Below, piece by piece: positions 42,744-52,716 of a DNA stretch of 64,000 nucleotides. The stretch comes from Brachypterus glaber. Its lineage: Eukaryota; Arthropoda; Insecta; Coleoptera; Kateretidae. The notes below the pieces were generated by a model. It searched no databases. It saw only the letters and a list, made by a program, of their open reading frames with translations, and had not been told where the DNA came from. A program made the translations under genes and the position numbers. How positions within the stretch are numbered: the stretch's first letter is position 1; the number at the start of each line of letters is the position of its first letter. The stretch lies in the NCBI GenBank assembly GCA_958510825.1, contig OY294049.1, positions 30,346,774 to 30,410,773 of the forward strand. Direction: 5' to 3'.

Positions 42744-43439
42744 AATAGCTATTGACTATAGTCAATACTGAAAATTTGTTGTGGCTTCAGAAACTATTTT
42801 TTTTATCAAAATAGGCCTTGAATTTAATAGGTAATACCAAATATTTGCAACAATTTAACAAAGCTCTCTTCGACCCCCACCCCATAAAATAACCCTCCAA
42901 ATGTATTAAATGTTTCCAAAATCTCTTAGGGGTGATCAGATCTCGTCAAAATAATGCCACAAGTTCATATAATCTTTTTGGCTGAGGACCCCCTAGTCTC
43001 ATATATTCGCCTCCCAAGATGAAATAATCAAAATTGCTCATAGAATGCAAAAAAAGTGATCAAAAGTTTAAAATTTGTAACCCTAAAAAACTTATGGGTC
43101 TGGTACCATAACGGAACTCCGTCCCTGTCTTTTCTGATAACTTTTGAAATTTCTGTTAAAATCATTCGCATCGATGGATGCGCATAAATATTCTTAAATA
43201 ATCCTGAAAAATTTGTTAAAATATATTGAAAAGTAAAAAAGTTATCAAAAAAAAAAATCTGTTTCATATTGGGGGGCAAATACCTCAGAGTAGAGGGGAC
43301 GAAGCCAAAAAAATTATATGAACTTGTGGCACTATTTTAACGAGATCAGATCACCCCTAAGAGATTTTGGATACATTCTGGGACACAATTTAATACATTT
43401 GGGTATGTATCTAGCTTGTTTAAAGATTCGGATTGTCTT

Positions 43440-43606
43440 TACTTTACCCACTAAAGAAAAAAAAAGGTTGGGATTATCGAAGTCGCACTGCACCCATTAT
43501 CATTATCATTATCATTATCATTATCATTATCATTATCATTATCATTATCATTATAATTATCATTATCATTATCATTATCATTATCCTTATCATTATCATT
43601 ATCATT

Positions 43607-43656
<50 letters not shown>

Positions 43657-44150
43657 AATCATTATCATTATCATTATCATTATCATTATCATTATCATTA
43701 TCATTATCATTATCATTATCATTATCATTATCATTATCATTATCATTATCATTATCATAATCATAATCATAATCATTATCATTATCATTATCATTATCAT
43801 TATCATTATCATTATCATTATCATTATCATTATCATTATCATTATCATTATCATTATCATTATCATTATCATTATCATTATCATTATCATTATCATTATC
43901 ATTATCATTATCATTATCATTATCATTATCATTATCATTATCATTATCATTATCATTATCATTATCATTATCATTATCATTATCATTATCATTATCATTA
44001 TCATTATCATTATCATTATCATTATCATTATCATTATCATTATCATTATCATTATCATTATCATTATCATTATCATTATCATTATCATTATCATTATCAT
44101 TATCATTATCATTATCATTATCATTATCATTATCATTATCATTATCATAA
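43440..44150. repeat. (ATTATC)n array, ~110 units, with (ATC)n core
   Basis: Preceded by one minisatellite unit (43,440-43,493) identical in layout to the 38.97-kb junction. The array is almost uniform TTATCA with an ATC-trinucleotide block at 43,609-43,655. Long His/Tyr, Ile and Met ORFs on all frames are artefacts. Confidence 0.97.
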
Positions 44151-44151
44151 A

Positions 44152-45560
44152 GAATAAACCAAACCGAGAAATTTTGACGACTACGTGACTTACATGTGTT
44201 TCAGTGTTTTGAAGAAAACAAGGCTTGGGAAATTGCAGATTGGCCAGATGATTCTTCTACATTTGTGCATTGTAAGTGGGTTTTTAGAAAAAAAGCCTAA
44301 TAGTGATGGTTCAGTGAAATACCGTGCGCATCTTGCGGCAAAAGGATTTACTCAGAAATTAGGAATTGACTATGAAGAAACATTTTCACACTCTAAGATT
44401 ACTTTTTGCATTATCTGCCAAATTAGGCTTAGACATATCACATTTAGATGTAAAAACAGCTTTTTTGAATGGGCTTTTAAAAGAAAAAGTTTTTATGAAA
44501 ATGCCTGAAAGGATTAAATTATCAGAAATAAAGTTTTAAAATTAAAGTTTTATATGAGCATGGAATGACAGGGTAAATAATTGTTAGATTTAGTCAAAAT
44601 TTGAACCTTGCCTGTATACAAAACAGAGAAATGGTTTGTTTGGACTATAATAACCTATGTAGACGAGTTTTTTTTCAAATGACTCCCTGGGAACCTTAAT
44701 TAATTAAAAGGAGAGTTGGGGTCGAAATTTAAAAGGACCGAAGTCGCATTAAAGAATGTCTAGGCATAAAAATTGATTATGACAAAGAAGCAGGTACTAT
44801 AAAGTTAAGTCAAAAAGATTATAATCTTTTTGACTATATATAATTATATTTTGCATTTGTCAAAAAGATCAAAATGGAGCAGGCAAAATGTGTTGTTACT
44901 CCTATAGGATCTAATTTTATTATAGAAAATAATGATACTACTGAAGAGATCAGATCTCAGTTTCCATAGCCGAAATTGATTGGTAGTCTTATGTATCTTT
45001 CGGTTTTAACTTAGAAATTCTAAGCCAGTTTAATAATACATATGAGAGCCACTGGAAATGTGCTAAGCGTATATAGCGATATCCAAAGGGAACTTTGGAC
45101 TATAGTTTAAAAAAAAAATAAGGATAATTCGGATTTACAATGTTTTGTGGATGCTGATCCGGCGACTGATACCCTAAACCGTAGGTCATTTACGGGATAT
45201 GCTTTCAAGTTTTCAGGTTCAGTTTTTTCGTTTCGACTTTACTGAAGCCGAATATATGGTCATATCGGAAGCTATCTACTTAAGAAATCTTGTAAACGAT
45301 TTAATAGGTAGATTATCGTGTATTACATTATATAACCATAATCAGAGTGTTTTGAGTTTATCGGTTAACCCCGTATACCATAACGTTCAAAGCATATTGA
45401 TGTAAGGCATCACTTTATTCGTGAAGCAATTTCTAATGGCTTAGTGAATGTTAAGTATTTGCAAACATCTGACATGCCTGCAGATATTTTAACGAAAGGT
45501 CCGTGTTCAGCCAAACACTATAAATTTAGGCATTGTTAACAAGTTAATAGTTAAGTTTGT
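44152..45560 (+). pseudogene. Copia pol 3' fragment: RT and RNase H
   Basis: Pieces in shifting frames show copia RT entry (KKPNSDGSVKYRAHLAAKGF then TQKLGIDYEETFSHS), a later GIKIDYDKEAGTIKLSQKDY-type segment, KLIGSLMYLSV (45,000), and the Ty1/copia RNase H (DADPATDTLNRRSFTGY near 45,150; TEAEYMVISEAIYL; MPADILTKG near 45,480). The catalytic YVDD region is too damaged to read. The 5' end abuts the ATTATC array, so the upstream integrase is missing. The family could be that of the 12.6-14.6-kb copia fragments, but they do not overlap. Confidence 0.88.
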
Positions 45561-45594
45561 TTCTAAGCTCACAATATTATTGCGCTAGTGGGAG

Positions 45595-45730
45595 TGTTAT
45601 AAAATGAAGCTCAACAATATTTAAATTTGCGCCTAAAGTTAGGTTGGTCTGTAGTTTCAATAACCAAAATGTCACTAGTTGAATAAATGTGTCCATTTTG
45701 CTGACCTCGTAAAGCTGTTTTATTTTAACA
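45595..45730 (+). repeat. Putative copia 3' LTR
   Basis: Starts TGTTATAAAATGAAG right after a purine-rich AGTGGGAG tract and ends CTGTTTTATTTTAACA, giving TGTTA...TAACA ends over 136 bp. It lies 50 bp after the RNase H end. No second copy is seen in the window, so ends are inferred. Confidence 0.65.
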
Positions 45731-46289
45731 TTCCACATTGCCACATTTACTGCTTTTCAAAATAAATGGTGTACAAATTGGAATTAAGCGGCTGAATTTC
45801 ATCCGGTTTATGCACCATATATACCTGCGCAGATCCGTTATTTAAATAAACCTATTTTACATATAAAATAAACATTGTTGCCATGCCGATTTTCAATATT
45901 TTTTATTTTGCCAATAAAAGTTTTAAAATTAAAATGGCAGCTAGTTTTTTTAGAAAAAAAAAACTTTAGCAGTCTTTTATTCTATTTGATAAAATAAATT
46001 TTTGTTAACTTACATATTCTTCCTGGTACCATCTAAAGCAACCTGCTAAAGGATCATTTTTAATTTTTGTTTTAATTAATGCAGCAACTGACAAGTTCAA
46101 TGGTTGCTCAACTATTATAAAATAATTGTCGGTAATTCCTGCAAGAGTATTTACCCTATCAAAAAATAAAGTTTTATCGAGGTAAAACCCGTTTCACTAA
46201 CCACGTAAAACTTGGATTTTGTCTGCTTTAGTCGATTAGTGAAACAAGGTTTATGTATTTTTATGGGACATTTTCGATATGGTGAATAT
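45731..46289. other. Non-coding stretch
   Basis: Contains a degenerate arm of the 4.49-kb foldback motif (near 45,800) and AT-rich DNA. No gene seen. Confidence 0.5.
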
Positions 46290-47530
46290 TAATATAGTAA
46301 ACTAAGAGCCAAATCATCAAATGGATGGAAAAAATTAACAAGCCGTGAAAATACGCAATGCTACGCATTCCATTATATATAGTATATGGTATATTGCAAT
46401 TTCACAAATACTTGAAAAAAAAATTAATTTTTTTCAAAAGATATTTTTTTGAAAAACAAAAAATAATAAATTAATTTTTCAAAAAAAAATCCAGAAAAAA
46501 CTTCATCTTTAACTTCATTTTTTTTTAATTTTCTTTTTGCGAAAAGCAAAAAAATAAAAAAAAATCTGAAAATTATAGTTTTTATTTTTTTTTAATTTAA
46601 CCCCCCCCCCCATAACTTTTTTAGTTTTGGGGGATTTACGGATCTTCCCCTCATTGAACTTGATTTTTCCTGAAAATTTGAAGTCAATCGCATTATTTGT
46701 TCTTGAGTTATCGTGTCTACAAAAAATGTGACATCGGTAGACAGGCGGACAGACGAAGATTTTCAAAGTTTCTTATTTTTTCATGAAACACAATTGTATC
46801 CAAGAATTTGTTGTCTAGGACCTTTTGGGAAATTCGAAAGTACCGTATACTCTACGTGCTGTGAATAGTATAACTAGCCGAGAAGATATTTAATGTTAAC
46901 ATTGCATTATATATTAATCACAGTAAATGGAATATTACATTTCCGAAGTACTTAAAAAAAATAAAAATAATTTTTTTTTTAAATTAAAATTTTTTTTTCA
47001 TTTTTTTTTATTTAATTTTTCTTTTGCGAAAAACAAAAAACTAAAAAAAAATTAAAAAATTCAAAAATTTTCAATTTTTTTAAACTTTTTAATTTTTTTT
47101 TTTTTTTTGTAGAATTGATCCTTAATTAATATTTCCTGAAAAAAATACCTTAAAAAAAATTCAAAATTTTTCAATTTAAAAAAAAAATACATTAATCGGA
47201 ATTTTCTTTCAGCTTTTTTCGATTTTTTTAATATTTTAACCCCCCATAACTTTTTCATTTTGGGGGATTACTTTCAATAGGGATCTTCCCCTCGTAGATC
47301 TTGATTTTTCCTGAAAATTTCAAGTCGATCGGATTATTCGTTCCCGAGTTATCGTGTTCACAAAAATCGTGACATCGCGTTGCATCGGACGATGGATATG
47401 TCAAAAAAAAAAGTTTCTTATTTTTTCATGAAACAAATTTATATCCAAGAATTTATCTAAGACGGTTTTTGATTCTTTTTTTTTTTTTGAAAATTCGAAA
47501 CTACCGTATAATATTCTAGCGCAGGCTCTG
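46290..47530. repeat. Two diverged ~620-bp direct repeats
   Basis: 46,290-46,880 and 46,885-47,530 follow the same order: TTGCATTCCATTATAT-like start, homopolymeric A/T block, AACCCCCCATAACTTTTT, GATCTTCCCCTCRTWGA, CTTGATTTTTCCTGAAAATT, TCGCATTATTTGTTCTTGAG / GAGTTATCGTG and TTATTTTTTCATGAAACA. Parts recur in block B and at 23.6 kb. ORFs here are A/T-run artefacts. Confidence 0.8.
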
Positions 47531-48113
47531 TGAACAATATAATAAAAGGAAGAATCTTAGTATGGATTCTCAAAAAGAGTTCAGGAGTCTACAATTTTGA
47601 AAAAAAATTGGACGTTTTCATTCATTGATAGTAGGATGATTTTCATAATAACTAACAGTAATAGTCGATTTGACGAAAAAAAAAAAGATATTTTACAAAG
47701 ATATCTAAATTATTTGCCTGATCAAATTTAAAGCTTCTAATTAAAAATCATATATTTGTATTTAAAGTTTGTTTGAGGGTTCTGACATTGGGGGTAGGTA
47801 CTAGTTACTTTATGCAAATGAAAATAATCCATATTTTTTTATTAATGAATGAAAGATTATCATTTTTAAAACATCATAATAGTCGACCTTCAGAAACTTT
47901 GGGAGAAAAGAAAACGTTAATGTTATTTTAAAGAATTTGTTTTAAAGTTTGTGTTTTTGATTGTGTATGCACAGACCACCATATCTATGAAGTTCTGTGT
48001 ACGCTCAATAAAAATAAATTCTCTAATTCATACTGCTTATACTGCTTTAAACTAATATTGTTTCTTTTTTCCCATTGTTTCTGTGTGTTTTAGATGATTT
48101 TGAAAAAAACGAT
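47531..48113. other. AT-rich stretch without genes
   Basis: No ORF or repeat with clear ends is recognised. Confidence 0.5.
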
Positions 48114-48676
48114 TTAGTGCTTATCCACAGGCTGGCATAACAACATAGTACCAGGGCCGTAACTAAGGGGGGGTAGGGGGGCTAAGCCCCCCTGGCCTTG
48201 GTTTGAGCCCCCTGGTGTTTTCGCTGAGCCCTCCTGGTATTTTTTAAATCACCTACCATTGGGCGCCAATTTTTATTTGCAGGGGCGCGAAATTTGGTAG
48301 AAACAATCAGAGACAAAGCTTTTTTTTCTTGGGTAATTTTTGGAGCGCCAATTTTTTTTGCATGGGTGCTAAGTTTTGTAGAAACCGTTAGAGACAAAGA
48401 TTTTTTTCATAAGGTATTTTTTGGGTTTTTGGGGGGACAATTTTTTTTTGTAGGGGCTTAGTTTTGTTTGAAACCGTCAGGGACAAAGCTTTTTTTTAGA
48501 GTGCCACCCTGGGGCTGAGCCCCCCTTTTTTTTGGTTACGGCCCTGCATAGTACATAAGAATGCGATGCCGCGGCATGCCGTGATTGGCTTGATGTGTCA
48601 TGTATCTTGTAAGCCAATCACGGTATCGCATTCTTATGTATTATGTTGTAATACAAGCCTGTGGATAAGCACTTAA
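48114..48676. mobile_element. Palindromic MITE hosting an hAT-like MITE
   Basis: The ends TTAGTGCTTATCCACAGGC and GCCTGTGGATAAGCACTTAA are inverted. Inside, ACATAAGAATGCGATRCCG is mirrored by CGGTATCGCATTCTTATGT, and GTGATTGGCTTG by AAGCCAATCAC. Without the nested insertion the element would be ~160 bp. A truncated relative lies at 63,303-63,400. Flanking TTA/TTAA may be a TSD but is not certain. Confidence 0.88.
48152..48546. mobile_element. hAT-like non-autonomous element, 8-bp TSD
   Basis: 395 bp with ends CAGGGCCGTAAC and GTTACGGCCCTG, flanked by perfect CATAGTAC on both sides (48,144-48,151; 48,547-48,554). An 8-bp TSD and CAG-starting TIRs fit hAT elements. The unoccupied site AACATAGTACATAAGAATGC is present at 63,331. 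Fragments of the same family form the edges of blocks A and A' (about 1-225; 24,920-25,270). No coding capacity. Confidence 0.93.
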
Positions 48677-49198
48677 ATGGTGTTACTATTTAAACGCGTC
48701 CCGGGTGAAGAACGGATTAAACCAATGCGTCCTTCACACGAAGCACTTCTATGTTAAACGCCTATTAATAAATATTTACCAAATGTATGCATGTAAGATG
48801 GATGTAACGGCCATCTTGCAGGTATTGATGCTACTATTTTTGCTTTTTCAAACATATTCAACTTTTCGTCTAAAAATACACGATTAAATTTTAATTATGT
48901 GGAGATACACAACTTTGTAATTTATATACAGGGTATAATTTGTATATGTTGTTTCACCTAACACAAGTCACTCGTTTTTTGATGTTTTTATCAAAATAAA
49001 ATTTAGACGTTAATAATAGACCCAACAATATGAACCCAACAAGCAACAAGTTTGCTCAAACAAAAGTTTTCTACTAGCTTTGTTTTTCGAGAAACAGAGT
49101 ATTTAATGATATTTTATAGAAACATGACTGATGTGGAAAAACACGGATTTTCGATCATGTGTGTCACCGCCCCAATCTGCAAATACATAGCAACGAAA
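48677..49198. other. Non-coding stretch
   Basis: No recognisable gene. The 60-aa ORF at 48,705 has no family signature. Confidence 0.5.
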
Positions 49199-49480
49199 AT
49201 TAAAATTATTATTTCTAACATAGTCTAAACCAGTAGATTTTAAATATTTTTATTGATTCTAGGCAAATAAGGCCTTAGCTTTATCCTGAAAACGGCTAAA
49301 ATAATGAACTGAATAACATGTCAGGTCTGGACCAGACCGTCTGGTGCCTAACATTAAATACATAAGACATCCCACTAATTCCTTAAATGGTTTTGTTGTT
49401 TTACAATTAGGATCATAACCAATATGTAATCTTGGTTCAACCGGTACACTTGATCCATTACAATTTTCCATACATTTTTA
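49199..49480 (-). pseudogene. Copia RT/RNase H linker fragment
   Basis: The minus-strand ORF (49,471-49,259) contains FKELVGCLMYLMLGTR and PDLTCYSVHYFSRFQDKA, the conserved 'GsLmYl..tRPDi...v..lsrf' segment after the copia RT. An insertion of ~2 codons splits TR and PDL. Isolated fragment. Confidence 0.85.
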
Positions 49481-49486
49481 AAATTG

Positions 49487-50515
49487 AATAATAATAATAA
49501 TAAGCAGATTTATTCATCCCAAAAAACTACAAAGGCTTACAAAGGGACACCTCTAATTTGAGAACATAGAAGTACTAAGTATTTACAGATTATATTATGT
49601 CATTAATATAACACATATGTAATTAAATTATTTTTATATATCTTAAAATTAAATTAAATTAAATATCACAAATATTTTACTCTATATAAAAATCGACTAG
49701 TTTACTCATATTTTTTTTAAATCTACCCCCCGTCATTTCCCTGACGTCTACAGGAAGTCTGTTGTATAAGGAAACTCCTTTATACAAAAGAGAGCCCAGA
49801 CCAAGTTGGGATCTGACCTGGGGCAGATTTAAATCTAAATAACTTCGTGTTAAGTGCTCATGAACATCCCTTCTATGGGATAGCTTTAGGCATGAGTGCC
49901 TGGTTTGGTTTAGGACTTGATCTATAAAAATATTTACTTGATATTCATAAACACTCTTGAGAGATCTTATTTTGTAATTTCTAGAGAGATTTTTAGTAGG
50001 TAACGATATTCTAGTGAATATAGGTTTTTTAAAGCTTTGTTTTGTAATGTTTTTAAAGGTTTTATACTATTCTTATTGGCATTTGACCATATTATGTTTA
50101 AATATTGTAAATGAATGTGTATTAAGGAGAAATAAACAGATATTAAATAATTTTTTGGTACTGATTTTAATCTTCTAAGCATTCCAATTGGACCAGCAAC
50201 TTTTTTGCAGACATGGTTGACATGTTCAGCCCAGTTAAGCTGGTCGTCAATTAGTAAGCCCAAGAATTTTATATTTTAACAGGTTTCAAAGGGATATCCT
50301 AAAAGTCGTCATAATTTTCATTTCTTGTATTATTTTTGATAATCATAAATGATGATTTGTCTATATTTAGGGAAAGTTTATGAGCATTCAACCACCGCCT
50401 AATTTTAACTAGGTCAGAAGTTATTGCTTGTCTTAACTGGTCCACAGATTTACCATAGTACACGACAGACGCGTCGTCCGCGTAAAGTTTAATTTTACCC
50501 GATAAGTTAAGATTA
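49487..50515 (-). pseudogene. Jockey/CR1-like RT 3' fragment with (TTA)n tail
   Basis: Minus strand: catalytic box [13 protein letters not shown] (about 50,490-50,452), then [32 protein letters not shown], a frame change, and the 98-codon ORF (50,263-49,967) with GLLIDDQLNWAEHVNHVCKK and thumb residues. After another break the C-terminus continues to ~49,690 (GLGSLLYKGVSLYNRLPVDV, stop). It ends in (ATA)n at 49,487-49,503, equivalent to a (TAT)n 3' tail. The 5' side is cut by the (GGGGAT)n array. Confidence 0.87.
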
Positions 50516-50519
50516 GTTA

Positions 50520-50658
50520 ATGGGGATGGGGATGGGGATGGGGATGGGGATGGGGATGGGGATGGGGATGGGGATGGGGATGGGGATGGGGATGGGGATG
50601 GGGATGGGGATGGGGATGGGGATGGGGATGGGGATGGGGATGGGGATGGGGATGGGGA

Positions 50659-50660
<2 letters not shown>
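50520..50660. repeat. (GGGGAT)n array, ~23 units, G-quadruplex-prone
   Basis: Uniform GGGGAT hexamers with no visible variant, directly followed by (AAT)14. G4 runs two bases apart satisfy the usual G-quadruplex pattern many times over. Confidence 0.97.
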
Positions 50661-50704
<44 letters not shown>

Positions 50705-52238
50705 CGTTAGAAGTTTTAGTCAAGATATAAAAATGGAATTTGGTATAGAAAAATGTGCAAAATTAATTATTAAAAAAGGAAAAATAGATAGAGAGGTAAA
50801 TGTAGTCTTAGACATTGATGAAATTAAAACACTTGATTATGGAAAATGTTATAAATATTTGGGAATAGAAGAAACGAATCAAATTGCACATGATACAATG
50901 AAACAAAAAATTAAAATTGAATATGTTCAAAGAATCCGAAAAATATTGCAAACAGAACTGACAGGGAAAAACAAATTAACAGCTATTGGAAACTTTGCTG
51001 TGCCTTTGGTAGAATATAGTTTTGGCATTTTAAATTGGAGAAAAGAGGAGATCAAGCAGATGGACAGAAAAACAAGAAAACTTTTAACTTCTTATAAATT
51101 ACTTCATCCCAGAGCAGATGTTGACCGTCTATATGTAACAAGAAGGGAAGGTGGAAGAGGATTAAGACAACTTGAGTTTGCATACCAGTCATCAATTATA
51201 TCACTAGCTAAATACTTAGAAACAAATATAACCAGTGTAGTTGTCCAAAATATATTATACCTAGAAACATCTAATAAAATCACTACTATTCAAGGTACTG
51301 CTAAAAAAATCCAACAAACAGTGCATGATGACAATGAAGAAAATTTACAAGTAAATAAATTAAAATGCTCACTAAAAGAAAATATTAAACAAAAATGGCA
51401 TGACAAAATTTTACATGGACAATTCCCAAGACAAACCAATAAAATAACAATAAATAAGAAAAATACATATACATGGTTATCTGATGGTAGTAGTAAAGGA
51501 GAAACGGAAGCACTTATTACAGCAGCTCAAGATCAAGCACTTAGAACAAAATATTATGAAAAGCATATTTTAAAAACTGGAAATGATAGTAAGTGCCGAA
51601 TTTGCAAAATTCATGACGAAACAATTGCACATATAACATCAGGCTGTCCGGAGTTGGCCAGAAATGAGTATATTAAACGACATAATCAAGTATGTACCTA
51701 TATTCATTGGGAAATTTGCAAAACAAATAAATTTAATACTACTCAAAAATGGTATCAGCATAAACCGAATCCAGTTGAGGACAATGACACCGTCACCATA
51801 ATATACGATCAACAGATTCATACAGATAGGACAGTTCGCCACAATAAACCGGACATAGTAATAAAAGATAAAGTTAATAAAAAGTGTATTCTAATTGATG
51901 TTGCTATACCTATGGATGATCATGTAGACAGAAAGGAGGCAGAGAAGATTCTTAAGTATAAAGATTTAAGTATAGAGATTAGTAGGATGTGGAATATGAA
52001 AGTCGAAATTGTTCCACTTGCCATAGGAGCATTGGGGACAATAACAAAACAATTTATTAAACACCTTAACAAAATTCCAAGTTATTTAAGATTAGGCCAA
52101 ATGCAGAACACAGCTATTTATGGTACCGCACACATCCTAAGAAGAGTCCTTAATTGACATAATATTTAATAATTATTATAATCTAAGAAACATGGATTGT
52201 TTCCGGTTATAATATGGTTAACCTTAATTGTGATATAA
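50661..52238 (+). mobile_element. 5'-truncated R4/Dong-like retrotransposon in (AAT)n
   Basis: The element starts right after (AAT)14 (50,661-50,703), within the RT domain, and ends in a short 3' UTR directly followed by (AAT)8 (52,243-52,266). R4-clade Dong elements are known to insert into TAA repeats. This structure therefore looks like a targeted, 5'-truncated insertion. Confidence 0.88.
50704..52157 (+). CDS. R4/Dong-like RT thumb plus restriction-like endonuclease
   Basis: Real homology begins at [18 protein letters not shown] (50,712); the upstream Met-Gly polymer is microsatellite. The frame is open to TGA at 52,155. It carries the RT thumb ([45 protein letters not shown]), a CCHC motif [18 protein letters not shown] (C-x2-C-x8-H-x4-C, near 51,596-51,650), and the restriction-like endonuclease core KPDIV (51,851) with LIDVAIP (51,891) and KEAEK...KYKDL. 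Fingers and catalytic YxDD are missing. About 480 real codons. Confidence 0.92.
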
Positions 52239-52266
52239 TGAAAATAATAATAATAATAATAATAAT

Positions 52267-52540
52267 TTGTTTAATAATTGATGTTGCAGTTCCTATAGAC
52301 GCTAACATTATTAAAAAAGAAGCAGACAAAGTCTTAAGATACAAAGATCTCCAAATAGAAATAGGCAAAATGTGGAAAATGAAAACTCATGTAATACCTG
52401 TTGTTATTGGTACGCTAGGAAATATTTCGAAATCTGCTTTGAACTACATAAAACAAATTCCTGGTGAACATAATTTAGAAGATTTGCAAAAAACAGTAAT
52501 ACTGGAAACGGCTCACATTATTAGAAGAACGATATAAGAA
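52267..52540 (+). pseudogene. Second 5'-truncated Dong-like copy (endonuclease end only)
   Basis: Starts immediately after (AAT)n with LIIDVAVPIDANIIKKEADK, then VLRYKDLQIEIGKMWKMKTH, and ends RRTI with TAA at 52,535. It is the last ~90 codons of the same protein family as 50,704-52,157 but ~60% similar, so a different subfamily. The 3' UTR runs to an (AAT)n array at 52,630. Confidence 0.9.
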
Positions 52541-52629
52541 TTATTATTTGAAGAACCTGAAGATTGTGGTTCAATCTTGGTGATTTATCTACTTAAGTTG
52601 AGATGTTATTATCTTTGAAAATAAATAAA

Positions 52630-52657
52630 AATAATAATAATAATAATAATAATAATG

Positions 52658-52713
<56 letters not shown>
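52630..52713. repeat. (AAT)n microsatellite
   Basis: About 28 trinucleotides with one GAT interruption; boundary between two R4/Dong-like elements. Confidence 0.97.
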
Positions 52714-52714
<1 letters not shown>

Positions 52715-52716
52715 TT

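Larger units (their letters stand above)
39363..43425 (+). repeat. 2.1-kb direct repeat, copy 2 (interrupted)
   Basis: 39,363-40,682 plus 42,744-43,425 match copy 1 in the same orientation. It contains the empty target of the 27.3-kb retrotransposon (43,127-43,139). It is interrupted by the 40,684-42,743 foldback. Non-coding. Confidence 0.92.

Noticed and set aside
43318..44188. 279-aa His/Tyr and 251-aa Ile polymers
   Set aside because: Translation of the (ATTATC)n array in three frames; no protein evidence.
50520..50723. Met-Gly / His-Pro polymer as N-terminus of the Dong-like protein
   Set aside because: It is the (GGGGAT)n array happening to be in frame; retroelement homology begins after the AAT tract.
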